DNA of 64,000 nt from an uncultured Desulfobulbus sp. (GCF_963664075.1 NZ_OY760916.1:1924001-1988000); one strand, 5' to 3'; shown: positions 1-10,332, counted from the stretch's first letter. A program made the numbers and translations. Notes: a model not told the origin generated them from the letters alone.

Positions 1-63
1 GCTGGAAACCTCTCTGAGGTAGCGCAAAAACTCAAGGAAATCGTTGGTCATTTTAAGGTTTGA
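1..63 (+). CDS. Methyl-accepting chemotaxis protein, C-terminal end (partial)
   Basis: The first 20 codons are open in frame 1 and end at a TGA. They encode a tail ending LKEIVGHFKV, which resembles the C-terminus of methyl-accepting chemotaxis proteins after the signalling hairpin. The gene begins outside the window. It lies 47 bases before cheW and heads the chemotaxis cluster that continues with cheB and cheR. The call rests on the short tail plus this context, so the receptor class and ligand cannot be named. Confidence 0.6.
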   Translation, partial: AGNLSEVAQKLKEIVGHFKV

Positions 64-110
64 TGGTTGTAAAATTATAATCTACGTTTGAACGAATACT
101 GGAGACTGAA

Positions 111-590
111 ATGGCGGAATCCAATACAAGTAGCAAAGATACCATTGAGCTCTCGACGTTTTATGTCGGTAAAGCCCTCTGTGGTATGGATATCCTCAAG
201 GTGCAGGAAATCAATAAACTGATGGAGATGACAAAAGTACCCCAGGCACCAGACTATATGGTCGGAATTCTTAACCTACGTGGTCAGATTGTCACCATTA
301 TTGATCTTGGACAAAAACTTGGTCTTGGTAGTATTGAGGTCAATACTGACTCACGAAATATCATCGTCAATACACCAGGAGAACATGTTGGACTGCTAGT
401 GAGTAAAATCAGTGATGTCGTAATGGCTGACCCTGATCGGGTAGAGCCAGCGCCTGCCAACATGAATGGTATACAGGGCACTTTTTTTACGGGCGTTTAC
501 AAGACTGAGAATAAACTTATCGGTATTCTTAATATCAAGGAAGTTTTACGCCTTGAATCAGATAACCTGAGTCGCGGTCTTGAGCGTTGA
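111..590 (+). CDS. cheW: Chemotaxis adaptor protein CheW
   Basis: A 159-residue CheW-type adaptor that would couple chemoreceptors to the CheA kinase in the cytoplasmic signalling array. The whole length is one CheW domain. It includes the family hallmark around residues 45-65, VGILNLRGQIVTIIDL, which is the NLRG-x-I-x-P/T-I-D/L strand pair. The start is supported by GGAG six bases upstream of the ATG. It follows an MCP tail and precedes cheB and cheR, as in many deltaproteobacterial chemotaxis operons. No cheA is visible in the window, so it must lie upstream or elsewhere. Confidence 0.95.
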   Translation: MAESNTSSKDTIELSTFYVGKALCGMDILKVQEINKLMEMTKVPQAPDYMVGILNLRGQIVTIIDLGQKLGLGSIEVNTDSRNIIVNTPGEHVGLLVSKISDVVMADPDRVEPAPANMNGIQGTFFTGVYKTENKLIGILNIKEVLRLESDNLSRGLER

Positions 591-627
591 TATCAAATTC
601 ATACGATGAAACTGGCAGATACTCTCA

Positions 628-1764
628 ATGATCGGTAAAAAAATCAAAGTTCTCGTCGTTGACGACACCATTGTTTACCGCAAGGCGGTAAGCGATATTC
701 TTGCTGAGATGCCCGGTGTGGAAGTGGTGGGCGTTGCGCATAATGGTAAGATCGCGGTTTCCAAGATCAAGTCATTGCAACCCGACCTCTTGACTCTGGA
801 TATCGAAATGCCAGAGATGAATGGCCTGGAGGTCTTGCAGTATCTTCATAAAAACGCGCCTCAAACCTCTGCCATCATGGTCTCTACCTTGACCAGCGAA
901 GGTGGGGATATGACCATGCGTGCCCTAGAACTCGGGGCGTATGATTTTATTCTCAAACCGACTGCTAAAAATATTAGTGAAAGTAAACAACAACTCCGTA
1001 CTTTGCTGGCGCCTTTAATCAAGGCCTTTCAAACAGGGCGAACAACTGTGGGCTCTATGCAGGATACCTCTCGCCTTCGTGCTGGACGTCCGCAACAAAC
1101 AACATCCGCTCAACTACGAGCACGGCCTACGCCAGGTATTCAGACACCAGGAAAAACTACCGCTCGACCGGCAGCCCGCCGACAGGGAAAATCAGAAATC
1201 ATCACCATTGGGATCTCCACCGGTGGCCCTAATGCCCTTGCCCGTATGATGCCCATGTTGCCAGGGGATTTGGGCGTACCTATAGTTATTGTGCAACATA
1301 TGCCACCGGTATTTACCAAGTCGCTTGCAAACAGTCTCAATAACAAGTGCGCACTCACTGTAAAAGAAGCTGTGGATGGTGAGCCGTTGAAGCCAAATGT
1401 TGCATATATCGCTCCTGGTGGTAAACAGATGAAACTTGTTGCATCCACCGATGGCACCAATCGCAACATCAAAATAACCAATGATGCCCCAGAGAACTCG
1501 TGTAAGCCCTCGGCAGACTATCTGTTTCGCTCAGTTGCCGATTATTACGTCGGGCGTACCACGGCGGTCATTATGACAGGTATGGGGTCCGACGGAACGA
1601 AAGGGCTTGATATCCTCAAACAGAAAGGAGCTTTTATCATTGGACAGAACGAAGAAACCTGTGTTGTGTACGGTATGCCTAAGGCTCCGGCCGATCTTGG
1701 ATTAACCGATGTGGTAGCGCCGCTGGATAGAATCGCCGGTGAGATTGTTAAATCGGTAAAATAA
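628..1764 (+). CDS. cheB: Chemotaxis response regulator protein-glutamate methylesterase CheB
   Basis: This 378-residue protein removes methyl groups from chemoreceptor glutamates and deamidates receptor glutamines. Residues 1-125 form a receiver domain with the acidic pair DD near residue 12 and phospho-acceptor Asp58 in TLDIEMPEMNG. A low-complexity Pro/Arg/Thr linker follows (about 145-190). The C-terminal esterase domain shows the Ser-His-Asp triad: Ser197 in GISTGG, His224 in IVQHMP and Asp322 in MTGMGSDG. Length and order match the family. It sits between cheW and cheR, its enzymatic antagonist, with a 13-base gap before cheR. Confidence 0.96.
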   Translation: MIGKKIKVLVVDDTIVYRKAVSDILAEMPGVEVVGVAHNGKIAVSKIKSLQPDLLTLDIEMPEMNGLEVLQYLHKNAPQTSAIMVSTLTSEGGDMTMRALELGAYDFILKPTAKNISESKQQLRTLLAPLIKAFQTGRTTVGSMQDTSRLRAGRPQQTTSAQLRARPTPGIQTPGKTTARPAARRQGKSEIITIGISTGGPNALARMMPMLPGDLGVPIVIVQHMPPVFTKSLANSLNNKCALTVKEAVDGEPLKPNVAYIAPGGKQMKLVASTDGTNRNIKITNDAPENSCKPSADYLFRSVADYYVGRTTAVIMTGMGSDGTKGLDILKQKGAFIIGQNEETCVVYGMPKAPADLGLTDVVAPLDRIAGEIVKSVK

Positions 1765-1777
1765 CCGAATCTTTGGA

Positions 1778-2626
1778 ATGGCAGGGCCCATGCTTAAAAT
1801 TTCCCCTGAAGAGATAAAGCTCATCACTAAGTATATATACGAAATTTCAGGTATATACCTTGACGAGAGCAAGAAGTATCTCCTGGAGACTCGACTGAAC
1901 TCAATAGCCGAGGAGTACAAATGCGCCAGCTATCAGGATTTCTATAGAAAGGCTAAGGCAGATGCATCCAAAAAATTGGAGCGTAAAATTGTTGATGCCA
2001 TCTCAACGAACGAGACCCTTTTTTTTCGCGATACGGGCCCATTTCAGCTGTTGCAGCACAAAATTCTACCTGAACTCATAGATGCACGTACGCCCAAGAC
2101 ATCCACGCTCAAAACTAATCTTAAGATTTGGAGCGCTGCTTCCTCAACAGGACAAGAGCTTTATTCAGTCGCTATTACCCTTCAGGAACTTTTAAAGGAT
2201 ACGTCTAAGTATACCATCAAACTGCTCGGAACTGATATCAGTGATGCTGCAGTTGCCCAGGCAAGTAGCGGAAAGTATAATAAATTTGAAATAGAAAGGG
2301 GGCTAGCCCGGGATAAGCTGACTAAATATTTCACTCCAATCGGTCAAACCTGGAAGGTCAGTGATCAACTTCGGGCCATGGTAAATTTCCGTAAATTTAA
2401 CCTTATGACTCCTTTTACCGGACTTGGAAAATTTGACATCGTGATGTGTCGAAATGTCGCAATTTATTTTACCTTAGAGGATCGAAAAAAATTATTTAAT
2501 AAAATTGCCAGTGTTCTTGAACCTGATGGCTATCTCATTATTGGGAGTACAGAATCCCTGACAGGTGTCTGTCCCCGTTTTATTCCGAAACGGCATTTAC
2601 GCTCCATTTTTTATCAGTTGAAATAG
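1778..2626 (+). CDS. cheR: Chemotaxis protein methyltransferase CheR
   Basis: An SAM-dependent methyltransferase that methylates chemoreceptor glutamates, opposing CheB. The N-terminal all-helical domain (about 1-80) contains the SxNET-type motif ISTNETLFFRD. The catalytic domain has the SAM loop AASSTGQELYS, a slightly altered form of the usual GCSTGEEPYS. It also has the motif CRNVAIYF, where CRNVLIYF is typical. There is no C-terminal receptor-tether or TPR extension. A second ATG at 1790 (MLKISPEE) matches the usual family start better; no clear ribosome site separates the two. Confidence 0.93.
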   Translation: MAGPMLKISPEEIKLITKYIYEISGIYLDESKKYLLETRLNSIAEEYKCASYQDFYRKAKADASKKLERKIVDAISTNETLFFRDTGPFQLLQHKILPELIDARTPKTSTLKTNLKIWSAASSTGQELYSVAITLQELLKDTSKYTIKLLGTDISDAAVAQASSGKYNKFEIERGLARDKLTKYFTPIGQTWKVSDQLRAMVNFRKFNLMTPFTGLGKFDIVMCRNVAIYFTLEDRKKLFNKIASVLEPDGYLIIGSTESLTGVCPRFIPKRHLRSIFYQLK

Positions 2627-2759
2627 TCAGAATATTAGGAAATTATATCGTTTTACATTCAGATCCAGTGAGGTGAATAGAACTCCGTATTTCGATCTAA
2701 AATCTTTGTTAATTGATGGAGCCATGGGGCATGCCGTGTGAAGCCGAGGAGGTGCGCTT

Positions 2760-3329
2760 ATGAACACAATGTCAATTCTTGTTGCTGATGATGATCCTGT
2801 CATCCGTCGTTTATTTGAAAAACGACTTGCGGATGAAGGTTATGAGGTCACGGTTGCAGAGGATGGAATTCAGGCAGCACGACTCCTTGATCTTAGCACG
2901 TATGATGTAGTTATCACGGACTTAGTCATGCCTGGTGATATAGGTGGTATCGAGCTGTTGAACCTGGCAAAAGAACAAAGTATCGAAATCGAAGTAATTG
3001 TCATTACCGCCCATTCATCTGTGAATACAGCTGTTGAAGCGATGAAAAAGGGGGCTGTTGATTACCTTGAAAAACCGATAAATTTTGATGAGCTTTTTTT
3101 ACGACTAGAAAAAATTGCTGAAGTCAAGGCGCTCATGAAAAACGCTGGTGATCTTCGTGAAGCTATGGACGTAACCGAAACTTCTGCAGCTCATACTATT
3201 CAGGCCCTTGAAATGAGCAACGCAGAACATCAGGCAACGCTGGGCAAAGTAGAAAAAGTCCTCTCAGATACAGCACAGGACGAACTTGAACGCATTCAGG
3301 TTGCACTTAATCTTATCAGACAAAGGTAG
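2760..3329 (+). CDS. Single-receiver response regulator with helical tail
   Basis: A 189-residue protein with a CheY-like receiver (residues 1-122): acidic pair DDD at 10-12, phospho-acceptor Asp54 in VITDLVMP, and the conserved Lys in YLEKPINFDEL. The remaining 65 residues are predicted to be mostly helical and charged, with no DNA-binding, kinase or enzyme domain that I recognise. The output is therefore probably protein-protein interaction. A strong GAGGAGG site precedes the ATG. It follows the chemotaxis genes after 130 bases and precedes mazG by 8 bases. Its cognate kinase is not evident. Confidence 0.88.
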   Translation: MNTMSILVADDDPVIRRLFEKRLADEGYEVTVAEDGIQAARLLDLSTYDVVITDLVMPGDIGGIELLNLAKEQSIEIEVIVITAHSSVNTAVEAMKKGAVDYLEKPINFDELFLRLEKIAEVKALMKNAGDLREAMDVTETSAAHTIQALEMSNAEHQATLGKVEKVLSDTAQDELERIQVALNLIRQR

Positions 3330-3337
3330 TCAGATTT

Positions 3338-3754
3338 ATGGAGGAATCGTACGCAGCGCCTACGGGGGAAACTTTTTCTGAACTCTTGGCAATTATTACC
3401 GCCCTACGCAGTGAAAAAGGGTGCCCCTGGGATAAAAAACAAACACCGCAAAGTTTGCAAAAATATCTTCTTGAAGAGAGTCAGGAACTCATCGAAGCAA
3501 TCGAACAGGGTGATTCTAGATCTATCTGTGAGGAGCTAGGTGATGTTTTTTTCCTACTCTCTTTTTTTGTGCATATCTACCAAGAAAAACAGTTTTTCAC
3601 ATCTGAAGATGTATTTCGAACCATTATAGAAAAAATGGTTCGCCGCCATCCTCACGTGTTTGCCGGAGCTTCAGTATCCGACGAACAATCCCTGCGCGAT
3701 CAATGGAATCGCATCAAAGCCGAAGAAAAAGTAGGACCACCCCCCCAGGACTAA
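3338..3754 (+). CDS. mazG: MazG family nucleoside triphosphate pyrophosphohydrolase
   Basis: A 138-residue, single-domain MazG-type NTP pyrophosphohydrolase. It would hydrolyse (d)NTPs to NMP and pyrophosphate, a housecleaning role. Visible hallmarks are KGCPWDKKQT near residue 25-35, the metal-binding EESQELIEAIE helix, and the second acidic helix EELGDVFFLLSF, followed by RRHPHVF. E. coli MazG has two such domains (about 260 residues); this is the common short form. It begins 8 bases after the response-regulator stop, so the two are probably cotranscribed. Confidence 0.93.
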   Translation: MEESYAAPTGETFSELLAIITALRSEKGCPWDKKQTPQSLQKYLLEESQELIEAIEQGDSRSICEELGDVFFLLSFFVHIYQEKQFFTSEDVFRTIIEKMVRRHPHVFAGASVSDEQSLRDQWNRIKAEEKVGPPPQD

Positions 3755-3871
3755 GCCCTTTTTCCTTGACTTTATCGCCTCTTTTCCACTAAAAAGAGAA
3801 ATTCAACTATAACCTTCTCGCTCTCATCGTGCGGATTGAAGCGAGGGCCACCAAGACCATGAGGAGGAATC

Positions 3872-4294
3872 ATGCGCCATTACGAAACAACGTATATCCT
3901 TCGCCCAAATCTGGGTGAGGACCAATTCACAGAAATCATTGATCGTACCAATGCGATCATTACCGATGATGCAGGTGCAGTTATCATCCTGGACCGTTGG
4001 GGAATGAAACGTCTTGCTTACGAAATTAAAAAAGAAGTTCAGGGCTATTACGTCTACCTGAATTATGCGGCAACCGCAGAGGTTGTTGACGAAATCGAGC
4101 GTATCTTCCGCATTGATGATCGCGTGCTGCGCTACCTCACCCTTAAGCTCGCTGATGCCATGGACGCAGAAGGCATTGAAGCTGAGAAACAGCGGATCGC
4201 CGATAAAGCTGCCGCCATCGAGAGAGCAGCAGCCGAGGCTGAGGAAGGCGATGATATCGATGATGATGACTCATCAGACGATAACGACGAATAA
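3872..4294 (+). CDS. rpsF: 30S ribosomal protein S6
   Basis: Small-subunit protein S6 (140 residues), which binds the 16S rRNA platform together with S18. It starts [12 protein letters not shown], the family signature, and is intact through the RNP-like fold (about 1-95). It then ends in a long acidic Asp/Glu tail, common in bacterial S6. GAGGAGG lies upstream of the ATG. It opens the rpsF-rpsR-(DUF2232)-rplI cluster, the usual operon order apart from the inserted membrane protein gene. No priB or ssb lies between rpsF and rpsR. Confidence 0.98.
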   Translation: MRHYETTYILRPNLGEDQFTEIIDRTNAIITDDAGAVIILDRWGMKRLAYEIKKEVQGYYVYLNYAATAEVVDEIERIFRIDDRVLRYLTLKLADAMDAEGIEAEKQRIADKAAAIERAAAEAEEGDDIDDDDSSDDNDE

Positions 4295-4335
4295 TTCATC
4301 GCATTAAAACCAGCAGATTTCAAAGGAGTAGCACT

Positions 4336-4572
4336 ATGGCACCAAGAAAGATTTTTTCCCGTCGTCGCGTTTGTCGTTTTTGCACCGACAAAGAATTGTA
4401 TATCGATTACAAGGACCCTAAGACTTTGCGTAATTTTGTAACCGAGCGCGGCAAAATTATTCCTCGTCGTATCTACGGTACCTGCGCCAAACACCAGCGT
4501 GAGCTGACCGAAGCTGTAAAACGCGCTCGTCAGTTGGCTCTTCTGCCCTACTCGGGTTCTACCCAAGCATAA
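4336..4572 (+). CDS. rpsR: 30S ribosomal protein S18
   Basis: Small-subunit protein S18 (78 residues), the partner of S6. The N-terminal basic segment RRRVCRFC is followed by the [19 protein letters not shown] core and the [15 protein letters not shown] motif. All are diagnostic, and the length is normal. The N-terminal Cys pair (CRFC) indicates a C-plus form, one that can bind zinc. An AAAGGAG site precedes the ATG. It lies 41 bases after rpsF and 15 bases before the next gene. Confidence 0.98.
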   Translation: MAPRKIFSRRRVCRFCTDKELYIDYKDPKTLRNFVTERGKIIPRRIYGTCAKHQRELTEAVKRARQLALLPYSGSTQA

Positions 4573-4587
4573 ACGCTCCTGCTGAAA

Positions 4588-5544
4588 ATGGGGTTTTTAG
4601 GGCTGAGCAGGGGGAATGCATCCATCCCCCCTGTCCTGCTGTTTGCACTGAGCATTCTTTTTTTCCTTCCGGTTGCCGCGCCCTCTGTATTTGGGTGGGT
4701 TAACGGCTTTTTAGCTGTACCGGTTTTTTTCTTGCTCCAGGTATATGGCACACAAAAAGGTTCGACGGTAATCCGTTCTAGCCTTGTTTTGGCTGGTTTA
4801 GCTGCTCTTATTCTGCAGCGGATTGATATCTATCTCTTCGCTTTGACCATGCTCCCCCTTGGCTATGTTCTGCACGCCAGTGCCAGCCGAGGAGACTCAG
4901 CTGCGCAAAGCGGGGGGAAGGGCCTGATGACCCTGCTGCTTAGCTGGTTGGTTTTTTGGACCGGCCTAGGGATTGTTACCAGCACCAACCCTTACGCATC
5001 GCTCATTCAAACCCTTGACCTCGGTTTTCAACAGGCCTTGGAGATGTACACGGCCAAGGACGCAGGGCTGGCACCTGAGATGGTGTACAACCTGCAACTC
5101 ATAACCAATAATCTGCGCGAGACTGTACCCCGGGTTATGCCAGGGTTACTCGCCACCGCAGCCATCCTTACGGTGTGGATGAACATGGCAGCTGGCAACC
5201 GCTTTGTTGCCCGTGCTCAATCCGCTCCATGGGGCCCCTATGAAGGGTGGAAATTACCAGACCAATTGGTCTGGTTGCCGATTGTGGCTATTATCACCGT
5301 GCTGATCGGTGATGGGACTATACGAAACATTGGACTCTGGTTTGTTTTTGTCAGTGGCGCCCTCTATCTCTTTCAGGGATTGGCGGTTTTATTGGCATTA
5401 TTGAACCGCTGGCATGTGCCCCCTTTTGCTCGTATCTTCCTCTATGGATTTCTCATAATCCAGAGCTACAGTCTGATTATTCTGGCATTGCTGGGTATGT
5501 GTGATGTTTGGTTCAACTTGCGACACAAATCGATTGAACGATAA
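4588..5544 (+). CDS. DUF2232 family polytopic membrane protein
   Basis: A 318-residue integral membrane protein with about eight hydrophobic segments. It shows the features of the DUF2232 (YybS-like) family: small N-terminal helices and a conserved C-terminal region with helices rich in Phe and Leu. The family's biochemical function is unknown to me. It is repeatedly found between rpsR and rplI in Gram-positives and deltaproteobacteria. Here it sits in that position, 15 bases after rpsR and 83 bases before rplI. No obvious ribosome-binding site precedes the ATG at 4588, so translation may be coupled to rpsR. Confidence 0.8.
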   Translation: MGFLGLSRGNASIPPVLLFALSILFFLPVAAPSVFGWVNGFLAVPVFFLLQVYGTQKGSTVIRSSLVLAGLAALILQRIDIYLFALTMLPLGYVLHASASRGDSAAQSGGKGLMTLLLSWLVFWTGLGIVTSTNPYASLIQTLDLGFQQALEMYTAKDAGLAPEMVYNLQLITNNLRETVPRVMPGLLATAAILTVWMNMAAGNRFVARAQSAPWGPYEGWKLPDQLVWLPIVAIITVLIGDGTIRNIGLWFVFVSGALYLFQGLAVLLALLNRWHVPPFARIFLYGFLIIQSYSLIILALLGMCDVWFNLRHKSIER

Positions 5545-5627
5545 AGATCGACTTCTTGAGCAGCGGTTACCAAGATAGGATCTTTGATCGTTTTGAAACG
5601 AGACGATAGAGAAAAGAGGACTTTTCA

Positions 5628-6089
5628 ATGGAAATTATATTACGCGAAACTATAGAGACCTTAGGGCAAGAGGGTGAAATCGTTAAGGTTAAGCCCGGTT
5701 ATGCCCGTAACTACCTTATCCCGCAACAGAAAGCAGTTCTGGTGACCAAGGCTGCCTTGGCTCGTCTGGAGAAGGAACAACAGGCCATTGCCACTCGTCT
5801 TGCCGAAGAAAAGAAACAGGCAGACGGCCTGGCTGCACAACTGGAAGGCAAGGTTGTTGCTATCAGCAAACGTGTTGGTGAAGAGGAGCGTCTCTTCGGT
5901 TCTGTAACCAATGGTGATATTGCTCAGGCCATCGCAGATGCCGGCGTCACTGTAGACAAAAAAGCTATTGTTCTGGCCGATGCCATCAAAGCTATTGGCG
6001 AGTATAAAGTGACCGTGAAAACCGGTTACCAGACCACTGCCACTGTTACTGTTCAGGTCGTTCCGGAAAACCTCGAGAGCGAACAATAA
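5628..6089 (+). CDS. rplI: 50S ribosomal protein L9
   Basis: Large-subunit protein L9 (153 residues), which binds 23S rRNA domain V through its N-terminal domain and projects an elongated helix to a second RNA-binding domain. The N-terminus contains GQEGEIVKVKPGYARNYLIP, the L9 signature. A long connecting helix follows (about 45-80), then the C-terminal domain starting near GEEERLFGSVT. Length is normal. An AGAGGA site precedes the start. It closes the ribosomal cluster and is followed by a strong terminator. Confidence 0.98.
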   Translation: MEIILRETIETLGQEGEIVKVKPGYARNYLIPQQKAVLVTKAALARLEKEQQAIATRLAEEKKQADGLAAQLEGKVVAISKRVGEEERLFGSVTNGDIAQAIADAGVTVDKKAIVLADAIKAIGEYKVTVKTGYQTTATVTVQVVPENLESEQ

Positions 6090-6193
6090 TTTTACGCTAC
6101 ATAGTCCTCCCTTTTCATTCCTTGAAAAAGAGGGGGCTGATGTTTTTAACACCGTGTCTGGATTTTTCTTCCCAGACAATTGTTAAACCATCT

Positions 6194-6232
6194 AAGTGCC
6201 TTTTCTGACATCAGAAAAGGCACTTTTATTTT
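6194..6232 (+). terminator. Rho-independent terminator after rplI
   Basis: A perfect 15-bp stem (6194-6208 with 6211-6225) with a two-base loop, followed by a T-rich run TTTTATTTT. It ends the S6-S18-L9 transcript about 105 bases after the rplI stop and 76 bases before dnaB. Confidence 0.9.
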
Positions 6233-6307
6233 GGGCGTGCCATTCATTGCCAGCCAAGGTATATTGTACCCTTAAACCTTTTTTCATTCCTCTTCTATTA
6301 ACCGCGC

Positions 6308-7726
6308 ATGCAACAGTCCGCTCCCACCATAAGTGGCGCCATAACGCCATCCATGGTTCCGCCCCAAAGCGTTGAGGCTGAACAGGCCGTCCTTGGAACC
6401 ATCCTGCTGCAGGATAAAGCCCTGCTTAAGATTGTCGAGCTGTTACGGGCCTCTGATTTTTATAAAGACGCCCACAAGACGATCTACGCCGCAATGGTGA
6501 ACCTGTTTGAAAAACACGAACCCCACGATCTCATCACGGTAACGAGTTTACTCTCTGATCAAAATAAGCTTGAGCAGGTTGGGGGCGCTTCCTATCTGGC
6601 ATCGCTGATCGATATCATCCCCTTTAGTGGAACCCTGGTCCACCATGCACAGCTGATCCGAAAAAAATCAGTGCTCCGGCAACTGATTCAGACGACTTCC
6701 GAGGTGACGGCACGTTGCTATGATGCTCAGGATGACATCGACCATCTCATTGATGAGGCAGAAAAAACTATCTTTGAGATAGCACACTCTAATAATACCC
6801 AGGGCTTTCAGCCCATGTCTTCTATTGTTCCGCGCGCGTTTGATCGCATCACCACACTTTTTGACAAACAGGAACAGATCACTGGCGTTGCCACTGGCTA
6901 TGATGAACTTGATCGAATGACCGCAGGTTTACAACCTTCTGAACTGATTATTTTAGCCGCGCGTCCCTCCATGGGAAAAACTGCCCTCTCAATGAATATG
7001 GTCCAGCATGCTGCCCTCATTGGCAAAGTGCCAACTGCTGTTTTCAGCCTTGAGATGTCTATGGAATCCCTTGCTCTCCGAATGCTCTGCTCGGTTGGTC
7101 GCATAGATTCCCAACGGATGCGTACAGGAAAGCTGCATGATAACGACTGGCCAAAATTGACACGGGCGACTGGTATGCTTTCTGATTCCCCTATCTACAT
7201 CGACGACACAGCAGGTATTTCGGTTCTAGAGATGCGGGCCAAAGCGCGTCGTCTCAAATCAGAACATGATCTTGGCTTAATTGTGGTCGATTACCTGCAG
7301 CTCATGCAGGGAAAAAGCAATTCAGAAAACCGTGCGCAGGAAATATCAGAAATTTCTCGATCTCTTAAGGCCATGGCCAAGGAACTTCATGTTCCTGTGA
7401 TCGCCCTTTCCCAGCTTAATCGAAGCCTGGAAAATCGGACGGATAAACGTCCTCAGCTTTCCGATTTGCGCGAATCTGGAGCCATTGAGCAGGATGCTGA
7501 TGTCATCATGTTTATTTACCGTGACGAGGTCTATAACCGCGCTGAAGACAACCCCAATAAGGGTCTTGCCGAGCTGATTATCGGTAAACAGCGTAATGGC
7601 CCTACCGGAATGATTAAGCTCACTTTTCTCGGTGAGTACACCACTTTTGAAAATTACACCACCCGGCTTCCTGGCGTTTACCAGGGGGAGCCTGATATGT
7701 CTGAAGAAGAGCTTGATATCCTCTGA
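6308..7726 (+). CDS. dnaB: Replicative DNA helicase DnaB
   Basis: The hexameric replication-fork helicase (472 residues). The N-terminal domain (about 15-120) includes PPQSVEAEQAVLG. A linker leads to the RecA-like motor with Walker A ARPSMGKTAL near residue 222, Walker B LIVVDYLQLM, and motif H4-like LSDLRESGAIEQDADVI. The C-terminal sensor region contains KQRNGPTG. Length is normal and no intein is present. It follows rplI, as in many bacteria, but a terminator separates the two. The ATG at 6308 has no strong ribosome site. Confidence 0.97.
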   Translation: MQQSAPTISGAITPSMVPPQSVEAEQAVLGTILLQDKALLKIVELLRASDFYKDAHKTIYAAMVNLFEKHEPHDLITVTSLLSDQNKLEQVGGASYLASLIDIIPFSGTLVHHAQLIRKKSVLRQLIQTTSEVTARCYDAQDDIDHLIDEAEKTIFEIAHSNNTQGFQPMSSIVPRAFDRITTLFDKQEQITGVATGYDELDRMTAGLQPSELIILAARPSMGKTALSMNMVQHAALIGKVPTAVFSLEMSMESLALRMLCSVGRIDSQRMRTGKLHDNDWPKLTRATGMLSDSPIYIDDTAGISVLEMRAKARRLKSEHDLGLIVVDYLQLMQGKSNSENRAQEISEISRSLKAMAKELHVPVIALSQLNRSLENRTDKRPQLSDLRESGAIEQDADVIMFIYRDEVYNRAEDNPNKGLAELIIGKQRNGPTGMIKLTFLGEYTTFENYTTRLPGVYQGEPDMSEEELDIL

Positions 7727-7860
7727 GCAGGAAGTACAAATTTTTCACAAATTGAACCGAACCAGCGTGTCACATGAATCCATGAAGCCTTTTTATAATT
7801 GTAAAAGTCTTTATTTGTTCACGACACCCCTTATAAATTAAATACTTGTGCACATTCGTC

Positions 7861-10332
7861 ATGCAAATCAACGAGAGATACGATTTCAAAGATATTGAAC
7901 AGCGCTGGCAGCAACGCTGGGATGGAGAAAAGACGAACAAGGTCACCCATGAACCGGGACGCCCTAAATACTACGTACTCGAGATGTTTCCTTATCCTTC
8001 CGGTCGGATACATATGGGGCATGTGCGCAACTATTCCATAGGTGATGTTATTGCCCGCTATAAACGCATGCAGGGGTATAATGTGCTCCACCCCATGGGC
8101 TGGGATGCTTTTGGTTTGCCTGCTGAGAACGCTGCCATGAAACGCGGGATTCATCCTGCAGCCTGGACCTATGATAATATTGACTATATGCGTGGTCAGC
8201 TCAAGGCAATGGGCCTCAGCTACGATTGGAACCGTGAACTGGCAACCTGTCGCCCCGAATACTATCGCTGGGAGCAGAAACTTTTTCTCGAACTGCTCGA
8301 TCGCGGGCTCATCTATCGTAAAGAAACCACTGTGAACTGGTGTGACGATTGTCAGACGGTGCTTGCCCGTGAACAAGTCATTGACGGGACCTGCTGGCGA
8401 TGCGACCAGCCTGTTTTACCCAAAACCATGCACGGCTGGTTTTTCAAAATAACCGACTATGCAGAAGAGTTACTCAGCGACCTGGACAAACTCACTGGCT
8501 GGCCTGAGAAGGTAGTGACCATGCAGCGCAACTGGATCGGCAAGTCTACCGGTCTGGCCTGTGATTTTCAAATTGATGGGCGCGATGAAAGCATTACCAT
8601 TTTCACAACCCGTCCTGATACCATCCATGGTGTGACCTTTATGTCGCTTGCAGTGGAACATCCATTGCTCAAAACATTGACCGAAGGTACACCGCAGCAA
8701 GAAGCAGTTGAGCGTTTCGTTCAGGAAACCCTGATTGAAAAGCAGCGATCCTCCCTTGACCAGGAACTTGACAAAAAAGGTGTCTTTACAGGAAGTTACT
8801 GCATTAACCCTTTTACCGGCGATAAGGTGCCTATCTATGCTGCGAACTTTGTTTTGATGGAATATGGTACCGGCGCAGTCATGGCCGTTCCTGCACATGA
8901 TCAGCGCGATTTTGAGTTCGCCCGAAAATATAATTTAGCCATAAAACCGGTTGTGCAGCCCGAAGGGGATCCTCTTAATCCAGCCACCATGGAGGCTGCC
9001 TCGGAAGATCCCGGCGTTTTAATCGCATCAGGGGATTTTACCGGGACTGCGTCTGAGCAAGCGAAAGCTGATATTATTGCGGCAGCCGAGGCGGCTGGAT
9101 TTGGCAAAGCGCATGTCACCTACCGTCTACGTGATTGGGGTATTTCCCGTCAGCGCTACTGGGGCGCCCCTATACCTGTGATCCATTGCGAACAATGCGG
9201 TATCGTACCGGTTCCCGAGGCAGAGTTGCCGGTTGTGCTGCCGGGAACCAACGAGCCAAATGGGGATCATAGCCCGCTACACCAGCAGGAAGACTTCATT
9301 GCCACCACCTGTCCTCAATGTGGTCAGCCCGCTCGACGCGAAACTGATACCATGGATACCTTTGTCGAATCCTCCTGGTATTTTGCCCGCTACACCAGTC
9401 CCCGCAATGAAAACGCTCCAGTGGATAAGGAAGCTGCGAAATACTGGCTCAGTGTTGATCAGTACATCGGAGGTGTTGAGCACGCCATTTTGCATTTGTT
9501 GTATGCGCGGTTCTTTACCAAGCTCTTACGAGATCTCGGCTACCTTGAGGTTGATGAACCTTTTACCAATCTTCTGACCCAGGGGATGGTTATTAAGGAT
9601 GGGACAAAGATGTCCAAATCGAAGGGGAACGTGGTCGACCCCAATGATCTCATCGAACAATACGGAGCGGATACGGTTCGCCTGTTTTCTCTCTTTGCCG
9701 CTCCTCCCGAACGCGACCTGGAATGGAACGCCCAGGGCGTTGAAGGAGCTTCCCGCTTCCTGAACCGTGTTTACCGAATGGTGGTGCAGAATCTGGCCTG
9801 TTTTGCCGAGGCAAACAGTGTGGAGATGAGCTCACTCAATGATGCCTCACGTGCACTGCACAGAAAGACCCATCAGACCATCGCCCGTGTGACCGATTCC
9901 ATAGAGACCAATTTTCATTTCAATACAGCTATCTCCGGTGTCATGGAGCTTGTGAACCAAGCTGGTTCCACTACCGATGATGCCATGGATAAGGCGGTCT
10001 ACAGGGAAACCCTTGAAACTATTCTCACCCTGCTTTTTCCCATGGTCCCCCATTTCTGCGAGGAACTCTGGACCCTTTCTGGGCATACAGAGCAGCTTCA
10101 TTATTCCTCCTGGCCAAGTTATAATGCAGAGGCGGCCAAGGAAGATGAACTCACCATAGTGGTCCAGGTTAACGGGAAAGTGCGGACCAAACTGCAAGTT
10201 ACCCCCAGCATAGCCGATGATGAACTCAAACAGCTGGCACTGGGAGATGAAAAAGTCGTCAAATTTATGGACGGCAAAGAACCCAGAAAAGTGATAGTGG
10301 TTAAAAAGAAGCTGGTCAATATTGTACTCTGA
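7861..10332 (+). CDS. leuS: Leucyl-tRNA synthetase
   Basis: Charges tRNA-Leu with leucine (823 residues). Class I signatures are visible: the HIGH-type motif [14 protein letters not shown] near residue 45 and [12 protein letters not shown] near 580. Between them lie a CP1 editing domain with [12 protein letters not shown] and [15 protein letters not shown], and a zinc-knuckle-like CxxC pair (CEQCG, CPQCG). The C-terminus carries the anticodon and tRNA-binding domains. I chose the ATG at 7861 because homologues begin close to this point. An in-frame TTG at 7846 would add five residues. No T-box or other leader structure was found upstream. Confidence 0.97.
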   Translation: MQINERYDFKDIEQRWQQRWDGEKTNKVTHEPGRPKYYVLEMFPYPSGRIHMGHVRNYSIGDVIARYKRMQGYNVLHPMGWDAFGLPAENAAMKRGIHPAAWTYDNIDYMRGQLKAMGLSYDWNRELATCRPEYYRWEQKLFLELLDRGLIYRKETTVNWCDDCQTVLAREQVIDGTCWRCDQPVLPKTMHGWFFKITDYAEELLSDLDKLTGWPEKVVTMQRNWIGKSTGLACDFQIDGRDESITIFTTRPDTIHGVTFMSLAVEHPLLKTLTEGTPQQEAVERFVQETLIEKQRSSLDQELDKKGVFTGSYCINPFTGDKVPIYAANFVLMEYGTGAVMAVPAHDQRDFEFARKYNLAIKPVVQPEGDPLNPATMEAASEDPGVLIASGDFTGTASEQAKADIIAAAEAAGFGKAHVTYRLRDWGISRQRYWGAPIPVIHCEQCGIVPVPEAELPVVLPGTNEPNGDHSPLHQQEDFIATTCPQCGQPARRETDTMDTFVESSWYFARYTSPRNENAPVDKEAAKYWLSVDQYIGGVEHAILHLLYARFFTKLLRDLGYLEVDEPFTNLLTQGMVIKDGTKMSKSKGNVVDPNDLIEQYGADTVRLFSLFAAPPERDLEWNAQGVEGASRFLNRVYRMVVQNLACFAEANSVEMSSLNDASRALHRKTHQTIARVTDSIETNFHFNTAISGVMELVNQAGSTTDDAMDKAVYRETLETILTLLFPMVPHFCEELWTLSGHTEQLHYSSWPSYNAEAAKEDELTIVVQVNGKVRTKLQVTPSIADDELKQLALGDEKVVKFMDGKEPRKVIVVKKKLVNIVL

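Noticed and set aside
7727..7860. Possible T-box or attenuator leader before leuS
   Set aside because: No specifier-like loop, T-box sequence or terminator/antiterminator pair could be seen in the 134 bases.
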